From Pseudomonadota bacterium (GTDB lineage: Bacteria; Pseudomonadota; Alphaproteobacteria; Rhizobiales; Hyphomicrobiaceae), in assembly GCA_023430315.1 (NCBI GenBank), contig JAEZAW010000133.1, forward strand, positions 1 through 31,146: a stretch of 31,146 bases of DNA. The letters are read 5' to 3'. Both the position numbers and the translations under genes were made by a program. This document shows positions 8,080 through 16,474 of the stretch, in pieces. The notes below the pieces were generated by a model that saw nothing but the letters and a program-made list of their open reading frames with translations, made no database searches and was not told the origin of the DNA. Position 1 is the stretch's first letter; every line of letters begins with the position of its first letter.

Positions 8080-10170
8080 TCAGCTCTTGGCCTGGAGGTC
8101 GACACTGAGCGTGCCGATCTCATCAACGGAAACGAGACCCGGTCCGTTGATCACGACCGTGGACTCGCGCTCTTCGATCACCACCGGCCCATTCAGAGTG
8201 GCACCGGCGCCAATCTTGTAGCGGTCGTAGACGGGGACTTCGCCGAACTTGCGCGTATCGGCGAGATAGATCTGCCGCTTGCCCTTCAACGCTGCCTTGA
8301 GGTCCGTGCCCGTGGCTGGAAGCTTCGGCAGTGCTAGCTCAGGACGCGGCCCGAGGGCGACAAGACGCCAGGACACCGTATCGACCGAGGCATTCGGGAC
8401 CGTATGCCCATAGAGTTCGCGGTAGTGCTCTTCGAAATTCTGACGAAGCGCCGGAATGCCCGTCGCATCGAGCTTGCCGACCGCAAACGGCACGCGGATC
8501 TCGTAGCCCTGCTTGCGATAGCGCATATCCGCGTAACGCCGGAAGCTGATCTTGTCGGCAGGGACCGTGCGGCTGAGAATCGTCCGCGCCTCAGCTTCCA
8601 TCTCTTCGTAAAGCTTGTTGACCGCTTGCAGATCGAGCGTATCGAGCGGCGCGGGGAGCGAACGCACAAAATCAAAGGCCAGCGGCGCAGTCAGCAGCCC
8701 GATGGCCGAAAGCACGCCGGCCGCGACCGGATAGAGCACCTTCGGGCTACGCAGAATGCGCGCGACACCATAGGCGTGGACCGGGCCGGCGCCACCGAAT
8801 GCAAATATGGGAAACTTCTGGACGTCCTTGCCGCGCTCGATGGCATGAATGCGCGCCGCCGAGGCCATGCTCTCGTTCGCAAGCTGATGGACGCCCCAAG
8901 CCGCCTCCGCGAGTTCGAGGCCGAGAGGTTTCCCGATCTTCTCTGTCAGCGCGCGGCTGGCCGCTTCGATATCCAGAGACATCTTCCCGCCGAGGAAGAA
9001 CTTCGCATCGAGGTAGCCCAAGACGAGATCCGCATCCGTCACGGTCGGCTCCGTGCCGCCGAGACGATAGCTCGCCGGTCCCGGCTTCGAGCCCGCACTG
9101 CGCGGTCCGACCTGCAGACGCCGCAGGGCATCGACTTGCGCGATCGAACCGCCGCCCGTGCCGATCTCGATCATCTCGATGGCCGGGACCTTCACGGGCA
9201 GCCCGCTGCCCTTCTTGAACTGGTATTGCCGGTCGATTTCGAACTCCGGCGCGATCAGCGGCTCGCCGCCAGCGATCACGCAGGCCTTGGCCGTCGTGCC
9301 GCCCATGTCGAAGGACAGGAGATCGGGATGCCCCAGCATCTGGCCGAAATACGCCGCTGCCTGCGCGCCTGCCGCGGGACCGGATTCGACAAGACGGATC
9401 GGATATCGGGTCGCCGAGTCGATCTCGCACACGCCGCCGTTGGACTGCATGATGAAGAGCGCGCTGTTGATCCCGAGCTCTTCGCGTACTCGATTGCTCA
9501 ATCGGCGGAGATAGCGTTCGGCAATGCCCTTTACATAGACATTGGCGAGCGTCGTCGAGGTGCGATCATACTCGCGGATCTCGGGCACCAGATCCGAAGA
9601 GATGGTCACTGCGAGCGATGGCATTTCGCGTGCCAGCAACTCACCGACGCGCTGCTCGTGCGCAGGATGCATGTACGAGTGGATGAGACAGACGGCGACG
9701 GCTTCGATTTCCTCCGCCTTCAGCCGCTCGATGACCGCGAGGATATCCGCATCGACCGGCGCTTTGCGGACCGTTCCGTCGGCGAGAACGCGCTCGTCCA
9801 GCTCGAAGCGCAAGTGACGCGGCGCCAGCGGGCGCGGCCGCTCCATGCGCAGATCGTACATGTCGTAGCGATGCTCGCGAGCGATCTCGATGGCGTCGCG
9901 GAAGCCCTTCGTGGTGATAAGCGCGGTGCGTGCGCCCTTACGCTCGATGAGCGCATTAGTGAAGAGCGTGGTGGCGTGAGCGGCGTAGGCGATGGCGTCG
10001 GCCTGCACTCCGGAAGCCGCCAAGGTCTGCGCGATGCCCGTGACGACCGCCTCATCGGGGCTATCGGGTGTCGTCAGAACCTTCCCGATTTCAAAGGTGG
10101 CACCGTCCTCGGATATGATCACGATGTCCGTGAATGTGCCGCCAATATCCGATCCTACGCGGCTCGCCAT
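8080..10170 (-). CDS. hyuA: Hydantoinase/oxoprolinase subunit A (HyuA-like)
   Basis: A 696-residue ATP-binding subunit. The N-terminal phosphate-binding motif DIGGTFTD is at residues 8-15. A second actin/hexokinase-like motif, DMGGTTAK, lies near residue 290, followed by a GTGGGSIAQVD loop and a C-terminal hydantoinase domain. Length fits HyuA of N-methylhydantoinases. A GGGGAG ribosome site stands 6 bases before the ATG at 10170. With HyuB it would hydrolyse a cyclic amide at the cost of ATP in the cytosol. It opens the two-gene operon, and the divergent peptide-type transporter operon begins 279 bases away, so the pair probably shares control. Oxoprolinase or acetophenone-carboxylase-like function remains possible. 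Confidence 0.9.
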   Translation of the reverse strand: MASRVGSDIGGTFTDIVIISEDGATFEIGKVLTTPDSPDEAVVTGIAQTLAASGVQADAIAYAAHATTLFTNALIERKGARTALITTKGFRDAIEIAREHRYDMYDLRMERPRPLAPRHLRFELDERVLADGTVRKAPVDADILAVIERLKAEEIEAVAVCLIHSYMHPAHEQRVGELLAREMPSLAVTISSDLVPEIREYDRTSTTLANVYVKGIAERYLRRLSNRVREELGINSALFIMQSNGGVCEIDSATRYPIRLVESGPAAGAQAAAYFGQMLGHPDLLSFDMGGTTAKACVIAGGEPLIAPEFEIDRQYQFKKGSGLPVKVPAIEMIEIGTGGGSIAQVDALRRLQVGPRSAGSKPGPASYRLGGTEPTVTDADLVLGYLDAKFFLGGKMSLDIEAASRALTEKIGKPLGLELAEAAWGVHQLANESMASAARIHAIERGKDVQKFPIFAFGGAGPVHAYGVARILRSPKVLYPVAAGVLSAIGLLTAPLAFDFVRSLPAPLDTLDLQAVNKLYEEMEAEARTILSRTVPADKISFRRYADMRYRKQGYEIRVPFAVGKLDATGIPALRQNFEEHYRELYGHTVPNASVDTVSWRLVALGPRPELALPKLPATGTDLKAALKGKRQIYLADTRKFGEVPVYDRYKIGAGATLNGPVVIEERESTVVINGPGLVSVDEIGTLSVDLQAKS

Positions 10171-10449
10171 CCCGTCTCCCCTGAAATCTCAGCATTCACT
10201 GCGCGTTACACGCTCGAGTCCCGCTATGTAGATGCCTGCGGCGCTGCTGGCAACGATCGGCTGACCCACTGCACAAAGGCCAAGCGCGTTGACCGGAAAA
10301 GAAGCTCGCAAGGTCGACCTCCGTGCCATAGCTTGCAGTCCGGACGGGCTTGATAGGCTTGGCATTTTATCCGAAGCTGGCGCACCGCAGTGGGCAGAGC
10401 GTGCGCTCGCTGACGAGGCCACAGTGCATATGGAGTGGGACGAGATCGT
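10171..10449. promoter_or_regulatory. Divergent intergenic region between hyuA and the system B operon
   Basis: This 279-base gap separates two divergent operons and should hold both promoters. On the minus strand TTGCCA (10251-10246) and TACATA (10228-10223) are separated by exactly 17 bases, a possible but weak promoter for hyuA. On the plus strand TTGATA near 10349 followed by a T-rich stretch is the only similar signal, with no good -10 partner. I found no clear palindrome or terminator. A short open frame crosses the region but resembles no protein I know. Confidence 0.4.
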
Positions 10450-11391
10450 ATGGGCCAGCAGATTGCCTATCGTCTTCTCCTCTCGGTGCCGGTGCTGCTG
10501 GGTGTCCTGGTCTTCGGATTTCTCCTCCTGAAGCTTGCTCCCGGCGATCCGGCCATGGTGGTCGCCGGCCCCACTGCCACGCCCGATGTCGTCGAGGCCG
10601 TGCGCAAGGAAATGGGCCTCGATCAGCCGACGCTCGTCCAGTTCTGGCGCTACATATCCCGTGTCGTCCAGGGCGACCTCGGCCGCTCGATGATCAACAA
10701 CACGTCAGTCGCCGAAGAGCTGGCGCTGGCCATGGTCGCCACGGCGGAGCTCATGATCGCCTGCCTCGCCTGGGCCGTGCCCGCAGGCATCGCCATGGGA
10801 ACGATCGCGGCCGTATTCCAGCGTGGCCTCATCGATCGTTTGGTCATGGCCTTCTCCGTCGCCGGCGTATCCATGCCGGTCTTCTTTATCGGCCTGCTGC
10901 TCATGCAGTACCTCGGCTACAAGTGGCAACTGTTGCCTTTCCTTGGGCGCGGCGGACCGCTTTGGACGCTTGAAGGCCTTCGCCACATTGCACTGCCCGC
11001 CATGACGCTCGGTTTCATTTTCGTCGGCCCGGTGGCGCGCATGACACGCGCGTCAGTGCTCGACGTTCTCAAGGCGGACTTCATCCGTACGGCGCGTGCC
11101 AAGGGACTGCGCGAGAAAACGGTGATAATTCGGCACGCGCTCAGAAATGCGCTCATCCCCGTCGTGACCTTGGTCGGCCTGCAGGCCGGCTATCTGCTCG
11201 GTGGCGCCGTCGTCACGGAGAGCATCTACTCCTGGCCTGGCGTCGGGCGCCTGGCCGTCGGTGCCATTCTCGCGAGTGATATGCCGCTCGCTCAAGGGGC
11301 CATCCTCTCCCTCGCCATCGCCTTTCTCGTCATCAACTTGATTGTCGACGTACTCTACGGTTTCCTCGATCCGCGAGTGCAGCAGCGATGA
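10450..11391 (+). CDS. Peptide-type ABC transporter permease (DppB/OppB family), system B
   Basis: A DppB-type permease of 313 residues when started at ATG 10450, the same length as its counterpart in system A. The first helix (AYRLLLSVPVLLGVLVFGF) and the APGDPA motif (residues 30-35) are in the standard places. The coupling loop has FIRTARAKGL, and the C-terminus is YGFLDPRVQQR. A GTG at 10435 would add five residues (MGRDR); ATG is preferred because it aligns with family N-termini. It opens the system B operon and overlaps the next gene by ATGA. Confidence 0.93.
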   Translation: MGQQIAYRLLLSVPVLLGVLVFGFLLLKLAPGDPAMVVAGPTATPDVVEAVRKEMGLDQPTLVQFWRYISRVVQGDLGRSMINNTSVAEELALAMVATAELMIACLAWAVPAGIAMGTIAAVFQRGLIDRLVMAFSVAGVSMPVFFIGLLLMQYLGYKWQLLPFLGRGGPLWTLEGLRHIALPAMTLGFIFVGPVARMTRASVLDVLKADFIRTARAKGLREKTVIIRHALRNALIPVVTLVGLQAGYLLGGAVVTESIYSWPGVGRLAVGAILASDMPLAQGAILSLAIAFLVINLIVDVLYGFLDPRVQQR

Positions 11392-12275
11392 CCTCCGCGG
11401 AAATCGAGAGCTCGACACCACTGCCGCGACCCGTAGGCCTCCTGAGGCGCTTGGCCAGCGACAGCACCGTCCTTATCGCGGGCGGCATTCTCGCCATCAT
11501 TGTCACTGCGTCGCTGCTTGCGCCCTTTATCGCGCCGTACGACCCTTACGAAACGGGACATCCGCCGTTCATTCCGCCGGCTTTCATGGAAGGCGGCACA
11601 TCCGAGTTCCTGCTCGGCACGGACCAGCAGGGGCGCGACCTCCTCTCGCGTCTGCTCTACGGCACGCAAGCGACGTTGGTCACCGGCTTGCTCGGCGTAC
11701 TCTTCGGTGGCGGCGCCGGTGTCGCGCTCGGCATTCTTGCCGCCTACTTCAAGAAATTCGATCCGCCAATCATGCGGTTTGTCGATGTGCTGCTGTCGTT
11801 TCCGGCAATTCTCTTCGGGCTCGCCATCGCTGCGGTGATCGGCCCTGGCATCGTGCCAATCATCATCGCTCTCTCGATCGCGACCGTGCCGGACGTCGCG
11901 CGTGTCACGCGATCGACCGCAGTGGTGGTCATGAGCCAGGAGTACATGGAGGCGGGTCGCGCCATCGGCCTCTCCGACCGCCACCTCATCATTCGTTATC
12001 TCGGCCTCAACTGCATCGGGTCCGTATTCGTGTTTCTGACGCTGCGTTTCGGACAGGTCATCCTGATCGGCGCGGCCTTGAGCTTTCTCGGGCTCGGTGC
12101 CCGCCCGCCCATGGCCGAGCTTGGCATGATGGCCGCTCAGGGCCGCGACGCGCTGTTCTTTGCGCCGCATATCTCGACCATTCCAAGCCTCGCGATCTTC
12201 ATGATCGTACTGTGCGCCAACATGCTGGGCGATGCGCTCCGCGACGCGCTCGATCCGAGAATGCGGAATATGTGA
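11388..12275 (+). CDS. Peptide-type ABC transporter permease (DppC/OppC family), system B
   Basis: The second permease of system B, 295 residues. It shows the DppC pattern: first helix near residues 29-50, a periplasmic segment with LGTDQQGRDLLSRLLYGTQ near 76-94, a coupling loop with EYMEAGRAIGLSD near 186, and the C-terminal ALRDALDPRMRNM. The ATG at 11388 overlaps the upstream stop. It pairs with the preceding permease in the inner membrane. Unlike system A, the binding-protein gene comes after the permeases rather than before. Confidence 0.93.
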   Translation: MTSAEIESSTPLPRPVGLLRRLASDSTVLIAGGILAIIVTASLLAPFIAPYDPYETGHPPFIPPAFMEGGTSEFLLGTDQQGRDLLSRLLYGTQATLVTGLLGVLFGGGAGVALGILAAYFKKFDPPIMRFVDVLLSFPAILFGLAIAAVIGPGIVPIIIALSIATVPDVARVTRSTAVVVMSQEYMEAGRAIGLSDRHLIIRYLGLNCIGSVFVFLTLRFGQVILIGAALSFLGLGARPPMAELGMMAAQGRDALFFAPHISTIPSLAIFMIVLCANMLGDALRDALDPRMRNM

Positions 12276-12315
12276 TCACCACGACAACCGTTGGAGACCC
12301 GGAGTGTTGAAAGCC

Positions 12316-13908
12316 ATGAGTCGAACCCGAACGCATTTGATGCTTGCTGCAGCGGCCATCAGCGCGTCGCTCGCCACAGCGCCGGCCATTGCGCAATCCA
12401 TTACCGTTGTCCGCGAAGTCGACAGCGACCGCTACGATCCACACCGCTCCACGGCGCGCGCAGCATCCGAAGTTCTGTTCATGCTCGGCGATACCCTCGT
12501 GTCGCTCGACTACGACATGAAGACCATCAAGCCGAGCCTCGCCGAGAGCTGGACTGTTTCTCCCGATGGCCTGACCTACACCTTCAACCTGCGCAAGGAC
12601 GTGAAGTTCTGCGACGGCAAGCCCATGAAGGCCGAGGACGTCGTCTATTCGCTCAAGCGTTGGATCAATCCCGAGACCAAATCGCCTGTTCGCTGGCGCG
12701 CCGGCAAGGTCGAGGACGTGATCGCCAAGGACGACTACACCGTCGACTATAAGCTCACCGCGCCCTATTCCGAGATGCTCTATCAGCTGACGCAGAGCTT
12801 TGCGGTCGTCATCGACAAGGACAATGTCGCCAAGCTCGGTGCTGATTTCGGTGTGAAGGGCTTCAACGGCACTGGCCCCTTCTGCTGGGTCGAGTGGACG
12901 CCGCGCAACGAGATGAAGATCAAGCGTCACGACGCTTATACCTGGGGCCCGCCGATCTACGAGAACAAGGGCCCGGCTCAGGTGCAGGAGATCGTCTGGA
13001 AGATCGTGCCCGAGGAGAATACGCGACTCGCGGCGCTCATGACCGGGCAGAGCCAGGTCACGCAGTACATTCCCTACTCGGGCTTCCGCACGATCCGCGG
13101 CAACCCCAACACCAAGCTCATTGAGTCCAAGGAAGCATTCTGGACGTACTTCATGGGCTTCAAGATCGACAAAGCCGAGGTGAACGACGAGAAGCTGCGT
13201 CGTGCCATGGTCATGGCCGTCGATCAGGGCGCCATCGCCAAGAACCTCTACTTCGGCGAAGTCCAGCCCGCGTACAGCTACATCAGCCAGCAGGCCCTCG
13301 ACTGGAACCCGAAGGTCGAAGCCGACTTGATCAAGACCAATCTCGCCGAAGCCAACAAGCTGCTGGACGAGGCCGGCTTCAAGAAAGGCCCGGACGGTTT
13401 CCGTCAGCGCAATGGCAAGAAGATCGAGCCGACATTCTACGGCTTCACCGGCTCGACCTGGCAGAAGCTCGCCGAGGCCGTGCAAGGCGATCTGCGCAAG
13501 GTCGGCATCGATCTCAAGCTTCAGCTCTTCGATGCCACGGTCGTCTGGGGCAAGCTCGCCACGCAAGAGTTCGACATGTTCGGCATGAGCTATCCGTACA
13601 TCTCGGCGGGTGATGCGCTGAACCTGTACTTCCGCTCGGCCAATGTTCCGACGCCCAACCGCATGAACTGGAAGGACGCCAAGACGGACCAGCTGCTCGA
13701 TCGTGGCATGGCCGCGACGACCGACGAAGTTCGCGCCTCCGCCTACGGTGAGGTGCTCCAGCAGGTGCACAAAGCCGCCGTATGGATCCCGCTTTATCAT
13801 GAGCCGATGAAGATCGGCTATTCGGCGAAGCTCGCGCCGATCAAGGCCCACAACATCTACGGCTGCGGGCTCTACAAAGGCTTGGACATCAAATTCGCAT
13901 CGAAGTGA
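12316..13908 (+). CDS. Periplasmic substrate-binding protein, family 5 (peptide/opine/nickel type), system B
   Basis: A 530-residue periplasmic ligand-binding protein. The start chosen is ATG 12316, which has GGAG 11 bases upstream and gives a clean signal peptide: a basic start (MSRTRTH), a hydrophobic core, and APAIA before Gln27 as the likely cleavage site. The mature protein has SBP_bac_5 features, including the FNLRKDVKFCDGKP block near residue 93 that is the family's hallmark. The open frame extends upstream to 12232, but that part overlaps the permease gene and is not credible. Cargo is unknown; the amidohydrolase that follows suggests a small cyclic or amide-containing compound rather than a peptide (inference). 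A large hairpin follows the stop. Confidence 0.93.
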   Translation: MSRTRTHLMLAAAAISASLATAPAIAQSITVVREVDSDRYDPHRSTARAASEVLFMLGDTLVSLDYDMKTIKPSLAESWTVSPDGLTYTFNLRKDVKFCDGKPMKAEDVVYSLKRWINPETKSPVRWRAGKVEDVIAKDDYTVDYKLTAPYSEMLYQLTQSFAVVIDKDNVAKLGADFGVKGFNGTGPFCWVEWTPRNEMKIKRHDAYTWGPPIYENKGPAQVQEIVWKIVPEENTRLAALMTGQSQVTQYIPYSGFRTIRGNPNTKLIESKEAFWTYFMGFKIDKAEVNDEKLRRAMVMAVDQGAIAKNLYFGEVQPAYSYISQQALDWNPKVEADLIKTNLAEANKLLDEAGFKKGPDGFRQRNGKKIEPTFYGFTGSTWQKLAEAVQGDLRKVGIDLKLQLFDATVVWGKLATQEFDMFGMSYPYISAGDALNLYFRSANVPTPNRMNWKDAKTDQLLDRGMAATTDEVRASAYGEVLQQVHKAAVWIPLYHEPMKIGYSAKLAPIKAHNIYGCGLYKGLDIKFASK

Positions 13909-13916
13909 CGGTCACT

Positions 13917-13989
13917 GCCGGAGCCCGCGCACACCAGCATCTGTGCTGAGCGCGGGCTCCGGCGATGGCTTCCGGCCTGTGGCCGGAGG
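13917..13989 (+). promoter_or_regulatory. Two tandem hairpins between binding-protein and amidohydrolase genes
   Basis: A perfect 14-base inverted repeat (GCCGGAGCCCGCGC at 13917-13930 with its complement at 13950-13963) can fold into a very GC-rich stem. Inside it is a second 5-bp stem (13935-13939 with 13944-13948). A second hairpin follows at 13969-13989, with a 7-bp perfect stem and a three-base loop. Neither is followed by a T-run, so an ordinary intrinsic terminator is not shown. Position right after the binding-protein stop fits an mRNA 3'-end stabiliser or partial terminator that keeps binding protein more abundant than downstream products (inference). Confidence 0.6.
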
Positions 13990-14014
13990 ATGTATCGCAT
14001 AGCATCGGCCGGAC

Positions 14015-15445
14015 ATGATGAGCACAACAGTCATTCGTAACGCCAACTGGATCGTCGCCTTCGACGGTAAGTCGCACACCTATACAAAGGGCGACGTCGC
14101 CTTCGACGGCAACGCGCTGACCCATGTCGGCGGTACGTTCACCGGCAGTGCCGAGCGAGAGATCGACGGCCGCGGTTTCCTCGTGATGCCGGGCCTCGTC
14201 AATATTCACTCGCACCCGGCCTACGAGCCCATCAACAAGGGCTGGAACGACGAGATCGGCTCGCCGAAGCTCTACAATTCCTCGCTGTACGAGATCATGC
14301 CGCTGCTGCGGCCGGACAGCCCCGGTCAGAAGGCCGCTCTCAACGTCGCGCTCAGCGAAGCGCTGATGTCGGGCGTGACCACGCTCGTCGATCTTTCCGT
14401 TGCTCATGATGGCTGGATCGAGAGCATGGCCGCGAGCGGCCTGCGCGCGGTGCTGGCGCCCATGTATCGCGACGCGCGCTGGTATACGGACAACGGCTAT
14501 CTCGTGAAGTACGAGTGGGACGAAGCGGCCGGCCGCAAGGCCATGGACGTGGCGCTGGAAGTTGTAGCGGCTGCCGGCCGGCATCCGAGCGGCAGGCTCT
14601 CCGGCATGATCGCCCCTTCGCAGATCGACACCTGCTCAGCCGAGCTGATCCGCGACAGCTATGCCGAAGCCGTGCGGCTCAAGGTTCCGTTCCAGATTCA
14701 CGCCGCGCAATCGGTCGTCGAGTTCCACGAGATCACGCGCCGTCACGGCATGACACCGATCGAATGGCTGGATTCACTCGGCGTTCTTGGCCCGCAAAGC
14801 ATCATCGGCCACAGTATCTTCCTCGATCATCACACGTCCGCGCACTGGCCGAAGCGCGACGATCTCGGCACCCTCATCGAGCGCGGCACCTTTGTCGCGC
14901 ACTGCCCGACAGTTTTTATCCGACGTGGCATCACGCTTCAGACGCTCGGGAGCTACTTCCGACGCGGCGTGAACCTCGGCATTGGCACGGATACCTATCC
15001 GCACAACATGCTGGAGGAGCTGCGCCACGCGCTCTATGCATCGCGCATCGTCGCGAGCAATCCCTATGATCTTCGGACGAGCGACGTGTTCAATGCCGCG
15101 ACGCTCGGTGGCGCCAGCGCGCTCGGCCGCAATGACATCGGGCGTCTCGCCGTCGGCGCAAAAGCCGATCTCGTTCTCGTGGACACGACCCATCCGGCGA
15201 TGCGCCCGGTTCGCGATCCGCTGCGCAGCCTGATCTATGTGGCCGCAGATCGCGCGGTCCGACACGTGTTTGTTGACGGCAAACAGGTCGTCAAGGATGG
15301 CACGGTCACGACCATGGACTATGCCACGGCTGCGGCCGAACTCGACGAGGCGCAGCAGCGCGGACTGCCGCAGGTTCGCCAGCTCGATTGGGGCAAGCGC
15401 TCTCACCTCGATATTTCTCCGCTCGTGTACGGCGGCTCGGAATGA
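14015..15445 (+). CDS. Metal-dependent amidohydrolase (chlorohydrolase/deaminase-type)
   Basis: A 476-residue amidohydrolase-superfamily enzyme, subtype III-like, with the family's usual length. The N-terminal beta domain leads into PGLVNIHSHP (metal ligands His65 and His67). Further ligands are His229 (IHAAQ), His266 (IGHSIF) and Asp326 (GIGTDT). The C-terminal strand region (GAKADLVLVD) completes the fold. Relatives deaminate or dechlorinate purines, pyrimidines, triazines and similar rings. The position usually held by a glutamate three residues after the third histidine is Gln232, which is unusual. The start may be ATG 14015 or 14018. It lies inside the system B transporter operon and overlaps the following ATPase by ATGA, so transport and hydrolysis of the same compound are likely. 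Exact substrate unknown. Confidence 0.88.
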   Translation: MMSTTVIRNANWIVAFDGKSHTYTKGDVAFDGNALTHVGGTFTGSAEREIDGRGFLVMPGLVNIHSHPAYEPINKGWNDEIGSPKLYNSSLYEIMPLLRPDSPGQKAALNVALSEALMSGVTTLVDLSVAHDGWIESMAASGLRAVLAPMYRDARWYTDNGYLVKYEWDEAAGRKAMDVALEVVAAAGRHPSGRLSGMIAPSQIDTCSAELIRDSYAEAVRLKVPFQIHAAQSVVEFHEITRRHGMTPIEWLDSLGVLGPQSIIGHSIFLDHHTSAHWPKRDDLGTLIERGTFVAHCPTVFIRRGITLQTLGSYFRRGVNLGIGTDTYPHNMLEELRHALYASRIVASNPYDLRTSDVFNAATLGGASALGRNDIGRLAVGAKADLVLVDTTHPAMRPVRDPLRSLIYVAADRAVRHVFVDGKQVVKDGTVTTMDYATAAAELDEAQQRGLPQVRQLDWGKRSHLDISPLVYGGSE

Positions 15446-16473
15446 GCGCACTCGTGCAGGAAAAGCCCGACACGTCAGCTCAGGCAACGGCAACGCCGCT
15501 TCTCTCCGTCGATGGGTTGAAGACCTACTTCAAGACCTCGGGCGGGCTGTTCAAGGCCGTCGACGGCGTGTCCTTCAGCGTCGAGGCCGGCAAGACGCTC
15601 GCGATCGTCGGCGAGTCCGGATGCGGCAAGAGCGTGACCGCCATGTCGATCATGCGCCTCGTGCCGGAGCCGCCGGGCGAGACGGTCGCGGGCTCCATTC
15701 GCTATGCCGGCGACGAGCTGATCGGCAAATCGCGACGCGAGATCGAGGATCTGCGCGGCGCCGAGATTTCCATGATCTTCCAGGAGCCGATGACGTCGCT
15801 CAATCCGGTGGCGCGCGTCGGCGCTCAGATCGCCGAGGGCCTCAAGCGGCACAAGGGCATGACGGATTCTCAGGCCCGCGAGCGCGCTATCGAGATGCTG
15901 CGCCTCGTGCGAATTCCGAGCCCGGAGACGCGCGTCGATGAATTTCCGCACCAGATGTCCGGCGGCATGCGCCAGCGCGTTATGATCGCGATCGCGCTGG
16001 CATGTGATCCGAAGCTGCTCATCGCCGACGAGCCGACAACGGCACTCGACGTGACGATCCAGGCGCAGATTCTCGAGCTGCTGAGAAGCCTGCAGGATAA
16101 GCTCAAGACCGCCATCATTCTCATCACGCACGATCTCGGCGTCGTGGCGGAGACGGCGCACCGCGTCGTCGTCATGTACGCGGGGCGCGTGGTGGAAACT
16201 GCGCCTGTGGATGCCATCTTCTCGGATGCACAGCACCCCTATACGCTCGGCCTGCTCGCCTCCGTTCCGCGCTTCGATGACGACGCCGAGAGGCTGCAGA
16301 CCATTCCAGGCTCCGTGCCGCATCCAGCGCACATGCCGGCCGGGTGCCGTTTCAGTCCGCGCTGTACGCTCGCGACGCCGAAGTGCACCGCCGAGGAACC
16401 ACCGCTGAAGCCGGTCGCATCCGGCCATGAAGTTGCGTGCTGGCTGGCGCCCATAGAGCAGCGTGGGGGGTGA
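15442..16473 (+). CDS. Peptide-type ABC transporter ATPase (DppD/OppD family), system B
   Basis: A 343-residue ATPase. The start chosen is ATG 15442, which overlaps the amidohydrolase stop by ATGA; the frame is open to 15388, but that part overlaps the upstream coding region. It has Walker A GESGCGKS, signature MSGGMRQR, Walker B LLIADEP and the LITHDLG switch. Four C-terminal cysteines, in GCRFSPRCTL, PKCTAEE and ACWLA, repeat the putative Fe-S motif seen in system A. It powers system B with the DppF-type partner that follows. Confidence 0.94.
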   Translation: MSALVQEKPDTSAQATATPLLSVDGLKTYFKTSGGLFKAVDGVSFSVEAGKTLAIVGESGCGKSVTAMSIMRLVPEPPGETVAGSIRYAGDELIGKSRREIEDLRGAEISMIFQEPMTSLNPVARVGAQIAEGLKRHKGMTDSQARERAIEMLRLVRIPSPETRVDEFPHQMSGGMRQRVMIAIALACDPKLLIADEPTTALDVTIQAQILELLRSLQDKLKTAIILITHDLGVVAETAHRVVVMYAGRVVETAPVDAIFSDAQHPYTLGLLASVPRFDDDAERLQTIPGSVPHPAHMPAGCRFSPRCTLATPKCTAEEPPLKPVASGHEVACWLAPIEQRGG

Positions 16474-16474
16474 G

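Noticed and set aside
8404..10353. A 649-codon plus-strand frame across the HyuA-like gene
   Set aside because: Antisense to a gene with intact motifs along its length; the translation is Arg/Asp/His-rich without recognisable domains.
12199..13851. A 550-codon minus-strand frame opposite the system B binding protein
   Set aside because: The plus-strand binding protein has a signal peptide, ribosome site and family blocks; the antisense frame has none.
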